Assembly (NCBI GenBank): GCA_030540715.1
Contig: JAUNVQ010000026.1
Location: 1-37,467, forward strand
Direction of reading: 5' to 3'
Length of the DNA: 37,467 bases
DNA from: Actinomycetaceae bacterium
GTDB lineage: Bacteria; Actinomycetota; Actinomycetes; Actinomycetales; Actinomycetaceae
Shown: in pieces, positions 27,664 to 35,237 of the stretch
Layout: each line of letters begins with the position of its first letter
Position numbering within the stretch: the stretch's first letter is position 1
The notes under the pieces: generated by a model
The model's database searches: none
Told to the model about the DNA's origin: nothing
Seen by the model: the letters and a program-made list of their open reading frames with translations, nothing else
Position numbers and translations under genes: made by a program

Positions 27664-28028
27664 GCAGTCAATCAGAGATAATTTGGGAATCACGTTATCG
27701 TTATTTGGAAACACAATTTGAATTCTTAGTTACGAATTTATCCACGATTGTTGAGGCTGGGGATCGACAATCTGGTGGAGCGAAATTAATGATCAGGAAA
27801 ATTATAATTAAAGATATTGAAGATGGAAAACTGATCTACTGTGTTGCAGATGGAACAAATCTTGGTTTTTGTTTCGAGGTTTACCGTGATACAAAACTCG
27901 TACATTCTACTGGTTACCAGCGACTGAATTCATATCTGGTTGAAGACCTGCGTGCCGTAAATAGGTGCCGAGTTAAAGTTATTTCCTATGAAAGTAATAA
28001 GGAAGTTGAAGAATGGAAAAAAGTATAA
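27660..28028 (+). CDS. small hypothetical protein between two glycosyltransferases
   Basis: The 122 residues have a helical N terminus (WESRYRYLETQFEFLVTNLSTIVEA). A beta-rich domain follows (KIIIKDIEDGKLIYCVADGTNLGFCFEVYRDTKLVHSTGYQ...CRVKVISYES), of a size suited to an Ig-like or carbohydrate-binding fold. I do not recognise a family. The start codon overlaps the stop of the fusion GT (ATGA), and its end overlaps the next GT by 16 bases. All three are thus translationally coupled and probably work together. There is no signal peptide. It could be a scaffold or regulatory subunit of the glycosyltransferase pair. Confidence 0.75.
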   Translation: MSSQSEIIWESRYRYLETQFEFLVTNLSTIVEAGDRQSGGAKLMIRKIIIKDIEDGKLIYCVADGTNLGFCFEVYRDTKLVHSTGYQRLNSYLVEDLRAVNRCRVKVISYESNKEVEEWKKV

Positions 28029-29740
28029 TTGATTTAAAGCCACAGCACGAGAAAACAGGTTTGATTGAGAAGCGGTTTCGTATATTGCTCGGCGGATACA
28101 TAAATCTTAACGCCGTAGATGGATCCGCATTTTTTATGGCTGGACTCTCTGCGATGTGCGCCCAACAACCCAATATCGAAATAACCTTGGTAACGGCAAA
28201 CCCTATCCGCAAAACGGAAGTCGTCAACGAGATCCTTTATTACCCAAATGTAACGATAATAGATCCATTCAGAGGCTATCTACATAATCTTGCTGACGTT
28301 GGCGCAAATTCATCTTCTCTTACCCGTACCCAATATGCAACGGTTTTGTATAACGTATATAGTAAGGGTAATTTCGATGCTATCCTTATTAGAGATAATG
28401 AAGTTGCTTTTAACTTTGTGAATGATTATCCAGAGGTAGCTTCAAAAACAATAGCCTACGTAACGAATATTACGAATACAGACATTGGTTTGGATGAAGA
28501 TACAAACTATATGCTGACACAGCTAGCTAATAGGAACGTGAAGTTCGCGTGTCAGACTTTAGAGATTAAGGAATTATTGCTTAATTCGTTGAGCGAGTAT
28601 GACGCATCTCAAGTTTTTATTCTTCCACCGCACATCCCTGATTCCCAGGGAACATTTGAGGAGGTCTTTAATTATTCCAAATGTCCGTCAAAGCTTGTAT
28701 ATACAGGAAAGTTTTTTGAGGACTGGAATCCTGATCTGTTTATAGCTGCTTTCAAGGCTGCAAGAATGAGTTCTGTACCCTTAAGCTTGACCATTGCGGG
28801 GGACCATTTTAAGCATTCAAAAACTGATCCTTTTTTTGTTAAGAATGTAAAATATCTTCTCAACAATACCGAAGGACTTAAATGGTATGGTGGGATTCCG
28901 CGCCATCAAGCAAGAGATCTGATTAGAGGGAGCGATGTTGGTATTGGATGGAGATCAAATCGTCTTGATAATAGTACCGAGCTGTCTACGAAAATCTTAG
29001 AGTATGGAGCTTTAGGACGACCGACAATCATCAACAGGACCAAAATGCATGAACGTATATTTGGTGTTGATTACCCTCTTTATGCGAATACAATGCAGGA
29101 AATAATGAACCTGTTTCAGTCACTTCCTCAGATGCAGCGGGAGGTTGAAGTTGCAGCAAGAAAGACCTACGATGTTGCTAAGAATCATTGGTACTCATCA
29201 GTCCTTCCAACATTAATGAAAAATATTGGAAATGTTCCATCATCAACAACTCCTAAAGACAACTACTGTCCACTTTCGGCAAATTTATTACAAAAATATT
29301 CACAGGATTTCCTTTCCAGTAAAGGAAGGGTGAGACTTGAGGGAATTTGGGTAATTATTGAGCCCGACTTAAATAGTACGCATACGATAGGAGAGCTACT
29401 GACATTTCTAGAATGCAAGTATAGATTTTGGCAAGCCGAGTATAGTAGTAGAATTCTTGAAAGCTCGAATGATGACAGTCAGCTGTGTTTTTCAGATGAG
29501 AGCGGAAAAGTTAGTAGGAAGGATGCAATTAAAAATATAGAAACACTCAATCATATGGAGCTTCGTGAAAAGATCACGAATCTATTAATCTCCGAAAAGA
29601 AGATGCGAGGTCGCATGAAGGAAATGGCAGACCAGATTGCTTATTATGAAAAGATATCAGAACATTATAAGGCGTTACAGCAATCAAAACTTGGCAGCTT
29701 ACAAAGAAAGATCTGGAGGCTTCGTTCCAAGCGGAGGTAA
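28013..29740 (+). CDS. GT4-like glycosyltransferase with C-terminal coiled coil
   Basis: This 575-residue protein has a GT-B body. The N-terminal domain starts RILLGGYINLNAVDGSAFFMAGL. The donor domain runs about 225-400 with KLVYTGKFFEDWNPDLFIAAF, LTIAGDHFKH, WYGGIPRHQARDLIRGSDVGIGWRS and ELSTKILEYGALGRPTIINRT, where Glu and Lys stand in GT4-like positions. Residues about 520-565 form a coiled coil, followed by a basic tail (SLQRKIWRLRSKRR) that could bind membrane or partners. It ends the fusion GT / small protein / GT trio and converges on the minus-strand GT2 gene at 30234. The substrate is unknown. Confidence 0.82.
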   Translation: MEKSIIDLKPQHEKTGLIEKRFRILLGGYINLNAVDGSAFFMAGLSAMCAQQPNIEITLVTANPIRKTEVVNEILYYPNVTIIDPFRGYLHNLADVGANSSSLTRTQYATVLYNVYSKGNFDAILIRDNEVAFNFVNDYPEVASKTIAYVTNITNTDIGLDEDTNYMLTQLANRNVKFACQTLEIKELLLNSLSEYDASQVFILPPHIPDSQGTFEEVFNYSKCPSKLVYTGKFFEDWNPDLFIAAFKAARMSSVPLSLTIAGDHFKHSKTDPFFVKNVKYLLNNTEGLKWYGGIPRHQARDLIRGSDVGIGWRSNRLDNSTELSTKILEYGALGRPTIINRTKMHERIFGVDYPLYANTMQEIMNLFQSLPQMQREVEVAARKTYDVAKNHWYSSVLPTLMKNIGNVPSSTTPKDNYCPLSANLLQKYSQDFLSSKGRVRLEGIWVIIEPDLNSTHTIGELLTFLECKYRFWQAEYSSRILESSNDDSQLCFSDESGKVSRKDAIKNIETLNHMELREKITNLLISEKKMRGRMKEMADQIAYYEKISEHYKALQQSKLGSLQRKIWRLRSKRR

Positions 29741-30233
29741 TTCATACAACTTGGGATACCAGATTAGCGAGATTCAAAACAGCTTTATCTCTCGCTAGAT
29801 AGAATCTTCTCAATAGATAAAAGTGTGTTCGGTTTCCTCGTCGTCTCGTCAGTTTGTGGGTATTTTTAATATACAGGCTATTTTTCTGAACGATTGTATT
29901 ATGTTTCTAGGCAGCTATTATCATCTCTATCTTCGACTGAGGATTGTGACTGGGTTGGCATGAACGGCATAATGGGTATTCCATATATACAGTTGTGTCT
30001 TATAAACTAAGATTGAGAAACATGCGCGCGAACTGTAAAAGTCTACGATTTATCTGACTACTGCAAAGGGTTTAATTACTGGGCGTGAAGAACTGTAAGG
30101 TAGCAGACTTGGTTTTGATATGGCGAAAAAGTATCGATATGGTATGGACGTATCATACTGTTTTTATGACAGCAGGTAAGGTCTAGCATGACGGCCCAAA
30201 ATTAATCCTTTATCAACGCAATTGGAATACGGT
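29741..30233. other. 493-base convergent intergenic region
   Basis: It separates two convergent glycosyltransferase genes. No gene was found. An 8-base stem (TAGCGAGA at 29765-29772, TCTCGCTA at 29790-29797, 17-base loop) lies 25 bases after the rightward gene. It could act as a weak terminator but lacks a U-run. The rest is A+T-rich and featureless. Confidence 0.5.
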
Positions 30234-32351
30234 TTATATTAATTTACGGAGCAGGCGAAGTATTTCAGACTGTGAATCGTTCCTTGTCTGATAGTGAACA
30301 TCATTTCTTTTCGTCAAGGCCGTCTTCGGTTCTGTTATGGCCCAGATCGGGGTGTTAGATCCTAAATAATCAGAAAGTTTTGATGGAAGAAAAGGATTTA
30401 TCGGTAAATTTTCGTTGATCGTTACATCGTTAACTATGAGCAAGTCTAGTCTGGTGCATAGATTGAGCATTTCTAAGTAGGGAATATAATGAGAAACATT
30501 GATGGTTATATGTGGGTAATCATCAGTCCGTATTTCTTCGGACAGCTCTTCAGGTTGGCTTGTAAAAATGTGAAATTCAAGCTGTGATTGCTCTTCTGGC
30601 GTTAAATGCTTGAGAGCGGAAAAACCTTTCGATAGTGACCGATTGCTATAAAAATTACCGAAGTACCCTATATGCTTTTTATTCGGATTAAGTGAGTAGT
30701 CCGAATCACTAATATAATAAAGCGACTTAGCGGGTACAGGGTGTGCCCGAATAATGGCTTTTTGAATCATGAGATCGCGAATAGCGGGGAAGGGACAAAC
30801 TCCAGCCATATATTTAAGTTGGTTTACGTTTGTAAAACATAACTTATCAGCAAGTACTACCGTTGAATATTCGATAACATCAAACATGTTGTAAGGGTGG
30901 TAGTTCTTTTGAACTTTCCGGATTGTTTTCAAGAGACTCTTCCAGAGTGGTCCATTTCCTAAAGATGCCGTTCTAAATTCTCCGGTACTAGACCGAGTTG
31001 TAGGATCAGAAAACTCTGCATTCCATAAAACATTCGGATTTTTTAATTTGAATTGCAGTGCAGCCAAATGTGACCCTACCCAAAATGAGCGGGAGTACAT
31101 ATGCTTGTACGGTTTATTCTTCATTCTTTGATATTTAGTGGCTTCTTTAACTGCTGATCGAGCGAAATTCTCATTGAGGATCCAATCAGCGAAAGATGGC
31201 TTATTTTTTAAAATTGTGTGATGACGGAGTACCGATGATGTTACGTGGTAGAGGGAAGGATCTCTTTGCCGAACGGTTGACAAATCACAAGAAATAACAT
31301 CAACACTATGTTTGTTTTGATTGAGAACTTTGCCTGCAACAATTGCTGAGGTATCAGCGAAGGGGGCAAAACAATAAAGAAAGGCAATTGTGTCAGCGTC
31401 TTCTGGCGCAACTAATGGCAACGCTGAAAGATCGATCTGGTTTTTGAGCAGCAGCTTGATTGCAGCATTGTAGTCAGTAGGAAACTCCTCAATGTAGCGG
31501 TTAATAAAACCAGTTTGTGCCTTTACTGATGGAATAACGAGAGATTCCTTGATGCGTTTGTTTGCAGGAATACTCAGAAGCTTTCGTATTACTGCTATCC
31601 TTTGTGCCACGTTGAAGTCAAAACTCAAATTTTTTCGCGATACTGAAGAAGCAACCTTATGCCTTATATAGTTTGTATTATCTTGAGCCGCAAGTACTTT
31701 CAGTTTGAACTTTTCTGTTGCAAATAATGAAACCCAAAAAACAACATCTTCACCCGATAAAAGATCGGGATCAAACCGGTGTTTAAGTAAAATATTACGA
31801 TGAACTAGCTTGCAGGAATTGAACCTTGCAAGAAAGACTGCTTGTTCTGGATTAATTGCTTCGTCTTGGGAAAGTTCTCGAATTTTCAATCCTAGATCAC
31901 TAGAATAGAATGGCTTCGCACTTTTACCGTCGTGTTCAACGTCCATGATTCCTGCGACAGTTACAGTATCAGGTGATACTTCAGAAAAAAGATTCGAGAG
32001 AAAATCATGCTCGACCTCGTCGTCATCGTCAACGAATGTAATATATTCACCTAAACTTGCTTGCATACCTATATTCCTTGCAATGCTTGCAGAGGGGATT
32101 GTTGAGCGAAAAATTCTTACATTCAGATCTGGATAAGTAGAGAATATTTCGTCAAGAGGTGCCTTGTTGAAAGGTCTTTGACCATTAACAACGAGAAGCA
32201 CCTCAAATCGTTGAATATCAAAACTCTGCGCAGCAAGAGATGCCAGGCAGCGTTTTAGAAAAGGTCTATCGCCGTATGTCGGAACGATCACTGAAACGTC
32301 AAAGGGGAATGTCTGTGCGCCAGTGGGGCTACACACATCAGTAATTTTCAT
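30234..32351 (-). CDS. GT2 glycosyltransferase fused to a GT-B-like domain
   Basis: Starting at the ATG that overlaps the previous gene's TGA (ATGA at 32351-32348), the protein has 705 residues. An in-frame ATG at 32453 would add 34 residues read inside the upstream gene and is unlikely. Residues about 15-260 form a GT2 domain: DVSVIVPTYGDRPFLKRCLASL, PSASIARNIGMQASLGEYITFVDDDDE with the metal-binding acids at 108-112, and LLSGEDVVFWVSLF. From about 330 the chain looks like a GT-B protein: IAFLYCFAPFADTSAIVAGKVL, NPNVLWNAEFSDP, KHIGYFGNFYSNRSLSKGFSAL, and FLPSKLSDYLGSNTPIWAITE near the end. Two glycosyltransferase folds in one chain suggest successive transfers. Its partner upstream is an ORFan with a coiled coil. 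Confidence 0.85.
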   Translation of the reverse strand: MKITDVCSPTGAQTFPFDVSVIVPTYGDRPFLKRCLASLAAQSFDIQRFEVLLVVNGQRPFNKAPLDEIFSTYPDLNVRIFRSTIPSASIARNIGMQASLGEYITFVDDDDEVEHDFLSNLFSEVSPDTVTVAGIMDVEHDGKSAKPFYSSDLGLKIRELSQDEAINPEQAVFLARFNSCKLVHRNILLKHRFDPDLLSGEDVVFWVSLFATEKFKLKVLAAQDNTNYIRHKVASSVSRKNLSFDFNVAQRIAVIRKLLSIPANKRIKESLVIPSVKAQTGFINRYIEEFPTDYNAAIKLLLKNQIDLSALPLVAPEDADTIAFLYCFAPFADTSAIVAGKVLNQNKHSVDVISCDLSTVRQRDPSLYHVTSSVLRHHTILKNKPSFADWILNENFARSAVKEATKYQRMKNKPYKHMYSRSFWVGSHLAALQFKLKNPNVLWNAEFSDPTTRSSTGEFRTASLGNGPLWKSLLKTIRKVQKNYHPYNMFDVIEYSTVVLADKLCFTNVNQLKYMAGVCPFPAIRDLMIQKAIIRAHPVPAKSLYYISDSDYSLNPNKKHIGYFGNFYSNRSLSKGFSALKHLTPEEQSQLEFHIFTSQPEELSEEIRTDDYPHITINVSHYIPYLEMLNLCTRLDLLIVNDVTINENLPINPFLPSKLSDYLGSNTPIWAITEPKTALTKRNDVHYQTRNDSQSEILRLLRKLI

Positions 32352-33022
32352 CTGATTGAAGCCCTTCTGACGAAGTCGCGCACTTTCTTTATTGGTGGAA
32401 CGATATAGGGACCTACAGGCGAGTCCTTCACTCGTCGATACAATCGAACCCATGTTTTGAGCTTGCCTTGATAACGTTGTAGCTCTTTTATCAGTACCCT
32501 TTTTTCGTCCTCTAAATCGTTAATACGAGCTTGCATAGAAGCCGCAGAACTTGTATCGCTATCTGTGAATGTTTGGTCATCGTCATTTTGTGTGAATTCG
32601 TGTTCAGCCTTTAAGGACGAGGCGAAAGGTGAATTAAGTAAAAATGGAGAGATATCCGTTAGTTCGAGCTCTTTTTGATTATTGATGATTCGGATCCGAC
32701 CAACGCGCCCATTGTTTTCAACAATCGCAAAGCTGTGATTAAATTGTGAGCATGCCTGAACAAGTGCCGTCAATGCGTCCTCATTAAAGTAAATTGGAAT
32801 CTCAATATATGAGGCGTTTGAATGAGAAAACAGTTTATCTGGAGAACTCTGTAAGCAGGCTAAGGACGTAATTATTGGATATCCTTCTTCAAAATCAATG
32901 TCTTTAGGTAGTAAATCTAGTGTTTCAGGAGTTGCAAAGACTGTTTTATCAAGTGAACGAGAGACATTAATTCCTGAGAAGTCCTCTGGAGTTTCGAGAA
33001 TGACTAATCGTTGGTATTTCAT
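32348..33022 (-). CDS. hypothetical protein with coiled coil and basic tail
   Basis: The 224 residues start MKYQRLVILETPEDFSGINVSRSLD. The first 135 or so look like a mixed alpha/beta domain of unknown type. A Ser/Thr/Asp-rich linker (about 143-160) and a coiled coil (ARINDLEDEKRVLIKELQRYQGK, about 163-185) follow. A strongly basic C terminus (WVRLYRRVKDS...KKVRDFVRRASIR) completes the chain. The coil-plus-basic-tail layout resembles the end of the glycosyltransferase at 28013. The gene overlaps the GT2 fusion gene by four bases, so the two are coupled. It may tether that enzyme to the membrane or to a complex. No catalytic motif is seen. Confidence 0.72.
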   Translation of the reverse strand: MKYQRLVILETPEDFSGINVSRSLDKTVFATPETLDLLPKDIDFEEGYPIITSLACLQSSPDKLFSHSNASYIEIPIYFNEDALTALVQACSQFNHSFAIVENNGRVGRIRIINNQKELELTDISPFLLNSPFASSLKAEHEFTQNDDDQTFTDSDTSSAASMQARINDLEDEKRVLIKELQRYQGKLKTWVRLYRRVKDSPVGPYIVPPIKKVRDFVRRASIR

Positions 33023-33139
33023 TAATCAGCTTTCTGTGCTTATGAAATGTTCTGTCTTTACTTTACCGTGTTTTGTTTGTGTAGTAGCTAAAATTAATGT
33101 AAGTCGATGAGGATCGCGTTTATCTGTTAGCCTTATTTT

Positions 33140-33946
33140 ATGGAAATCCGTGAATTTGTAACCAAGATAGAGAACCGTCTTGTGCCCGTAAGAGTTCACG
33201 GCAGCATTGAGAAGTTCCACGAGAACGAGGGATTTCGGTCGGGACGACACTCGATATTATATGATGACTTTCCGTTGGACATACAGTTTAAACACAGACG
33301 AAGCAAGGCTCTTATCGTTGTTTTTCATGCCGCAAAGTCGGGAGATATTACTTTGCCATGGTTTTCGGGGAGAGGACTTGTAGGGAAACTGAACGCAAGC
33401 AGATTATCTATTTCTGATCCGAGCCTCTACATTGATTCTGATTTAAATGTGGGTTGGCATGCTGGAAACTGTCTGCAACCCCATTTACAAGACGACCTGA
33501 TTCGTATCGTCCGGCGAATCTATGAATATACCGGCGCTTCGAAGCTCTTATTTTTAGGGGCATCAGCAGGTGGCTTTGCCAGCTTACTTTGCTCGTACCA
33601 CTTCAAGGGATCCACAGCGGTAGTAATGAACCCGCAGACGTCAATAGGGGAGTATTTCCAGCCTTCAGTGGACGCATACACGCGAATCGCTTGGAAAAAG
33701 GCAAGTTTGGAAGAGATTCCGAATCATGTGGTGCACAACCTATTACCACTTTATCGGGAGGGGACTCCCAACAAGATCGTTTATTTTCAAAACCAAAACG
33801 ACGGTCATCACGTTGTTAAACACATGACCCCATTTTTAGAGGTTGTGGACCCCAATAAGTTGACACTTGTGAAAGGTGACTGGGGGGACGGGCATATTGC
33901 CCCACCAAAAAACCTACTGTTACGTCACATGGTGGATTTGATATAG
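33140..33946 (+). CDS. alpha/beta-hydrolase-like protein (intact paralogue)
   Basis: This 268-residue protein contains IVVFHAAKSG (about 59-68), LPWFSG, ISDPSLYID and the nucleophile elbow GASAGG with Ser142. A late His252 in GDWGDGHIAPP is positioned as the catalytic base. It is an intact relative of the frameshifted gene at 21328. The family is not one I can name. The fold suggests an esterase or acyltransferase, perhaps acting on O-acyl groups of the glycan, but a non-enzymatic role is possible. It is cytoplasmic, with no signal peptide. The gene is divergent from the coiled-coil/GT2 pair over a 117-base gap and closes the glycan locus on the right. Confidence 0.72.
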   Translation: MEIREFVTKIENRLVPVRVHGSIEKFHENEGFRSGRHSILYDDFPLDIQFKHRRSKALIVVFHAAKSGDITLPWFSGRGLVGKLNASRLSISDPSLYIDSDLNVGWHAGNCLQPHLQDDLIRIVRRIYEYTGASKLLFLGASAGGFASLLCSYHFKGSTAVVMNPQTSIGEYFQPSVDAYTRIAWKKASLEEIPNHVVHNLLPLYREGTPNKIVYFQNQNDGHHVVKHMTPFLEVVDPNKLTLVKGDWGDGHIAPPKNLLLRHMVDLI

Positions 33947-34060
33947 GAAGGGATCAGGACTTTGTTTGGCGGTGCTGTTAAAATCTATGGCTAATGTGGG
34001 CGTAGACGATTTGGGGGTGAAAAAGGTTCGAGAACAGACCGAAAAATAGGAGTTTGACGA

Positions 34061-34666
34061 TCAGTTCTTAATTTGGTTTCTTCGTGGATTTTTACTCCAT
34101 ATACCGCGAATGTCAATAGCGTCCTCAACTGTTCCAGAGCCATGAAGAAGATGGACTTTATAATTTGTGGTAATCATACAGACGACGGCTACTTCGTCGA
34201 TGGCTTTTCCTGTGCTCAAGGTAATGCCACACTCTGGTAGTTCCCTTGTCAATATGCACTCCCAGGGCCCCCATTGCAACAGAATTGTGTGTTTTTTGCC
34301 TAGGGTAGCGGGAGTAGGCCAGAATTTTATCCACACTAAGCCCGATAGCTTTGAAGGCCATTTGATACAGTGTACTTCAGTAGGAATATCAGATTCCCAT
34401 GGATCCCATGTGCTTTGCCATAGATTACGAATAGCTGTCCCAACCCAGCCTTCGCCACCGTAGAGTTTCGACAAATAATCCGCAAGTTCAACAGGAGGTA
34501 ACACTCCGCTTTCATATCTATGCAACTGTGATTTAGATATGAACCCACATTGAGGCTGCTCCGAGGCAAGATGACGTAAACTTTTTGGCAACCGAAGGCG
34601 CCGCAACGCATCCCCCAATTCATCAGGGCTTTGAGGAAACTGATTGGATAGAGAATAATCCGGCAT
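34061..34666 (-). CDS. HTH-domain protein, putative regulator
   Basis: This 201-residue protein has a divergent Xre-like HTH at about 13-70 (ELGDALRRLRLPKSLRHLA...ISKSQLHRYESGVLPPVELADYLSKLYG). A C-terminal domain rich in Trp and beta strands follows (WPSKLSGLVWIKFWPT, ILLQWGPWECIL, VAVVCMITTNYKVHLLHGSG), which I do not recognise. It probably binds DNA with the N-terminal part and senses something with the other. It lies downstream of a small minus-strand ORF and is divergent from the membrane protein at 35238. It may regulate those neighbours rather than the glycan genes. Confidence 0.72.
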   Translation of the reverse strand: MPDYSLSNQFPQSPDELGDALRRLRLPKSLRHLASEQPQCGFISKSQLHRYESGVLPPVELADYLSKLYGGEGWVGTAIRNLWQSTWDPWESDIPTEVHCIKWPSKLSGLVWIKFWPTPATLGKKHTILLQWGPWECILTRELPECGITLSTGKAIDEVAVVCMITTNYKVHLLHGSGTVEDAIDIRGIWSKNPRRNQIKN

Positions 34667-34732
34667 CGCGGTAGTTAGAAAATCGTGAGAAAATTAAGTA
34701 TGTGGAGTACCCGTGTCCTTTCTATATCTCGT

Positions 34733-34939
34733 TTATTTTTTACCACTAGTAGTCGTTGTTGATCGTGTGGCTCTGGTTTGAAGGGAGTAATTTGGAAGAG
34801 TCGAGCGCTGATAGTCGCCCATTTGCTTGGTTGAATCGTGGGGAAGTCCAATGGGTGATGTTGCAATGGTCGTGGCAATTTGAGCCACTGTAACTGCAGT
34901 TTTTACAGCTTGTCCGGTTGATTTATTGTTTCCTGTCAT
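34733..34939 (-). CDS. small Thr/Ser-rich hypothetical protein
   Basis: A 68-residue frame, MTGNNKSTGQAVKTAVTVAQ..., with AGAAAGG about nine bases before the ATG, the best SD in this stretch. It has a short hydrophobic run (AVTVAQIATTIATSPIG), too short and polar for a sure membrane helix. An overlapping frame on the same strand (34675-34878) lacks such a signal. It precedes the HTH gene on the same strand by about 66 bases and may share its transcript. The family is unknown. Confidence 0.45.
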   Translation of the reverse strand: MTGNNKSTGQAVKTAVTVAQIATTIATSPIGLPHDSTKQMGDYQRSTLPNYSLQTRATRSTTTTSGKK

Positions 34940-35163
34940 CGTACTGCCTTTCTATTGTCGAATCTGTCAATATCAATTCTAGATTAACTTCTTGAAGATC
35001 GAAAGGTCTGGGACAAAAGAGGGACATAGCTTTCAAACATTTCTTCTGCTGTTGGCATTACCTAAGGTTTCGAGTGGTGTAGTAACCCATTTTTATATTA
35101 ACGTTTACGTAAAATGTCGGTTTTAAGTGGAGCTATATTTTTTAAAATTTATCGAAAAAAGAA

Positions 35164-35192
35164 TTAAAATGTAAATAAATCTAATCTATAAT
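35164..35192 (+). promoter_or_regulatory. promoter of the membrane-protein gene
   Basis: TTAAAA (35164-35169) and a perfect TATAAT (35187-35192) are separated by 17 bases, in a very A+T-rich stretch 45 bases before the start at 35238. Confidence 0.5.
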
Positions 35193-35237
35193 TCATTTTA
35201 TATTAACTTAATTGTTTATTAGACAGGAGATATAAAC

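Noticed and set aside
32352-32453. 34-codon N-terminal extension of the GT2/GT-B fusion
   Set aside because: It is read within the upstream ORFan. The ATGA overlap at 32351-32348 is the normal coupled start.
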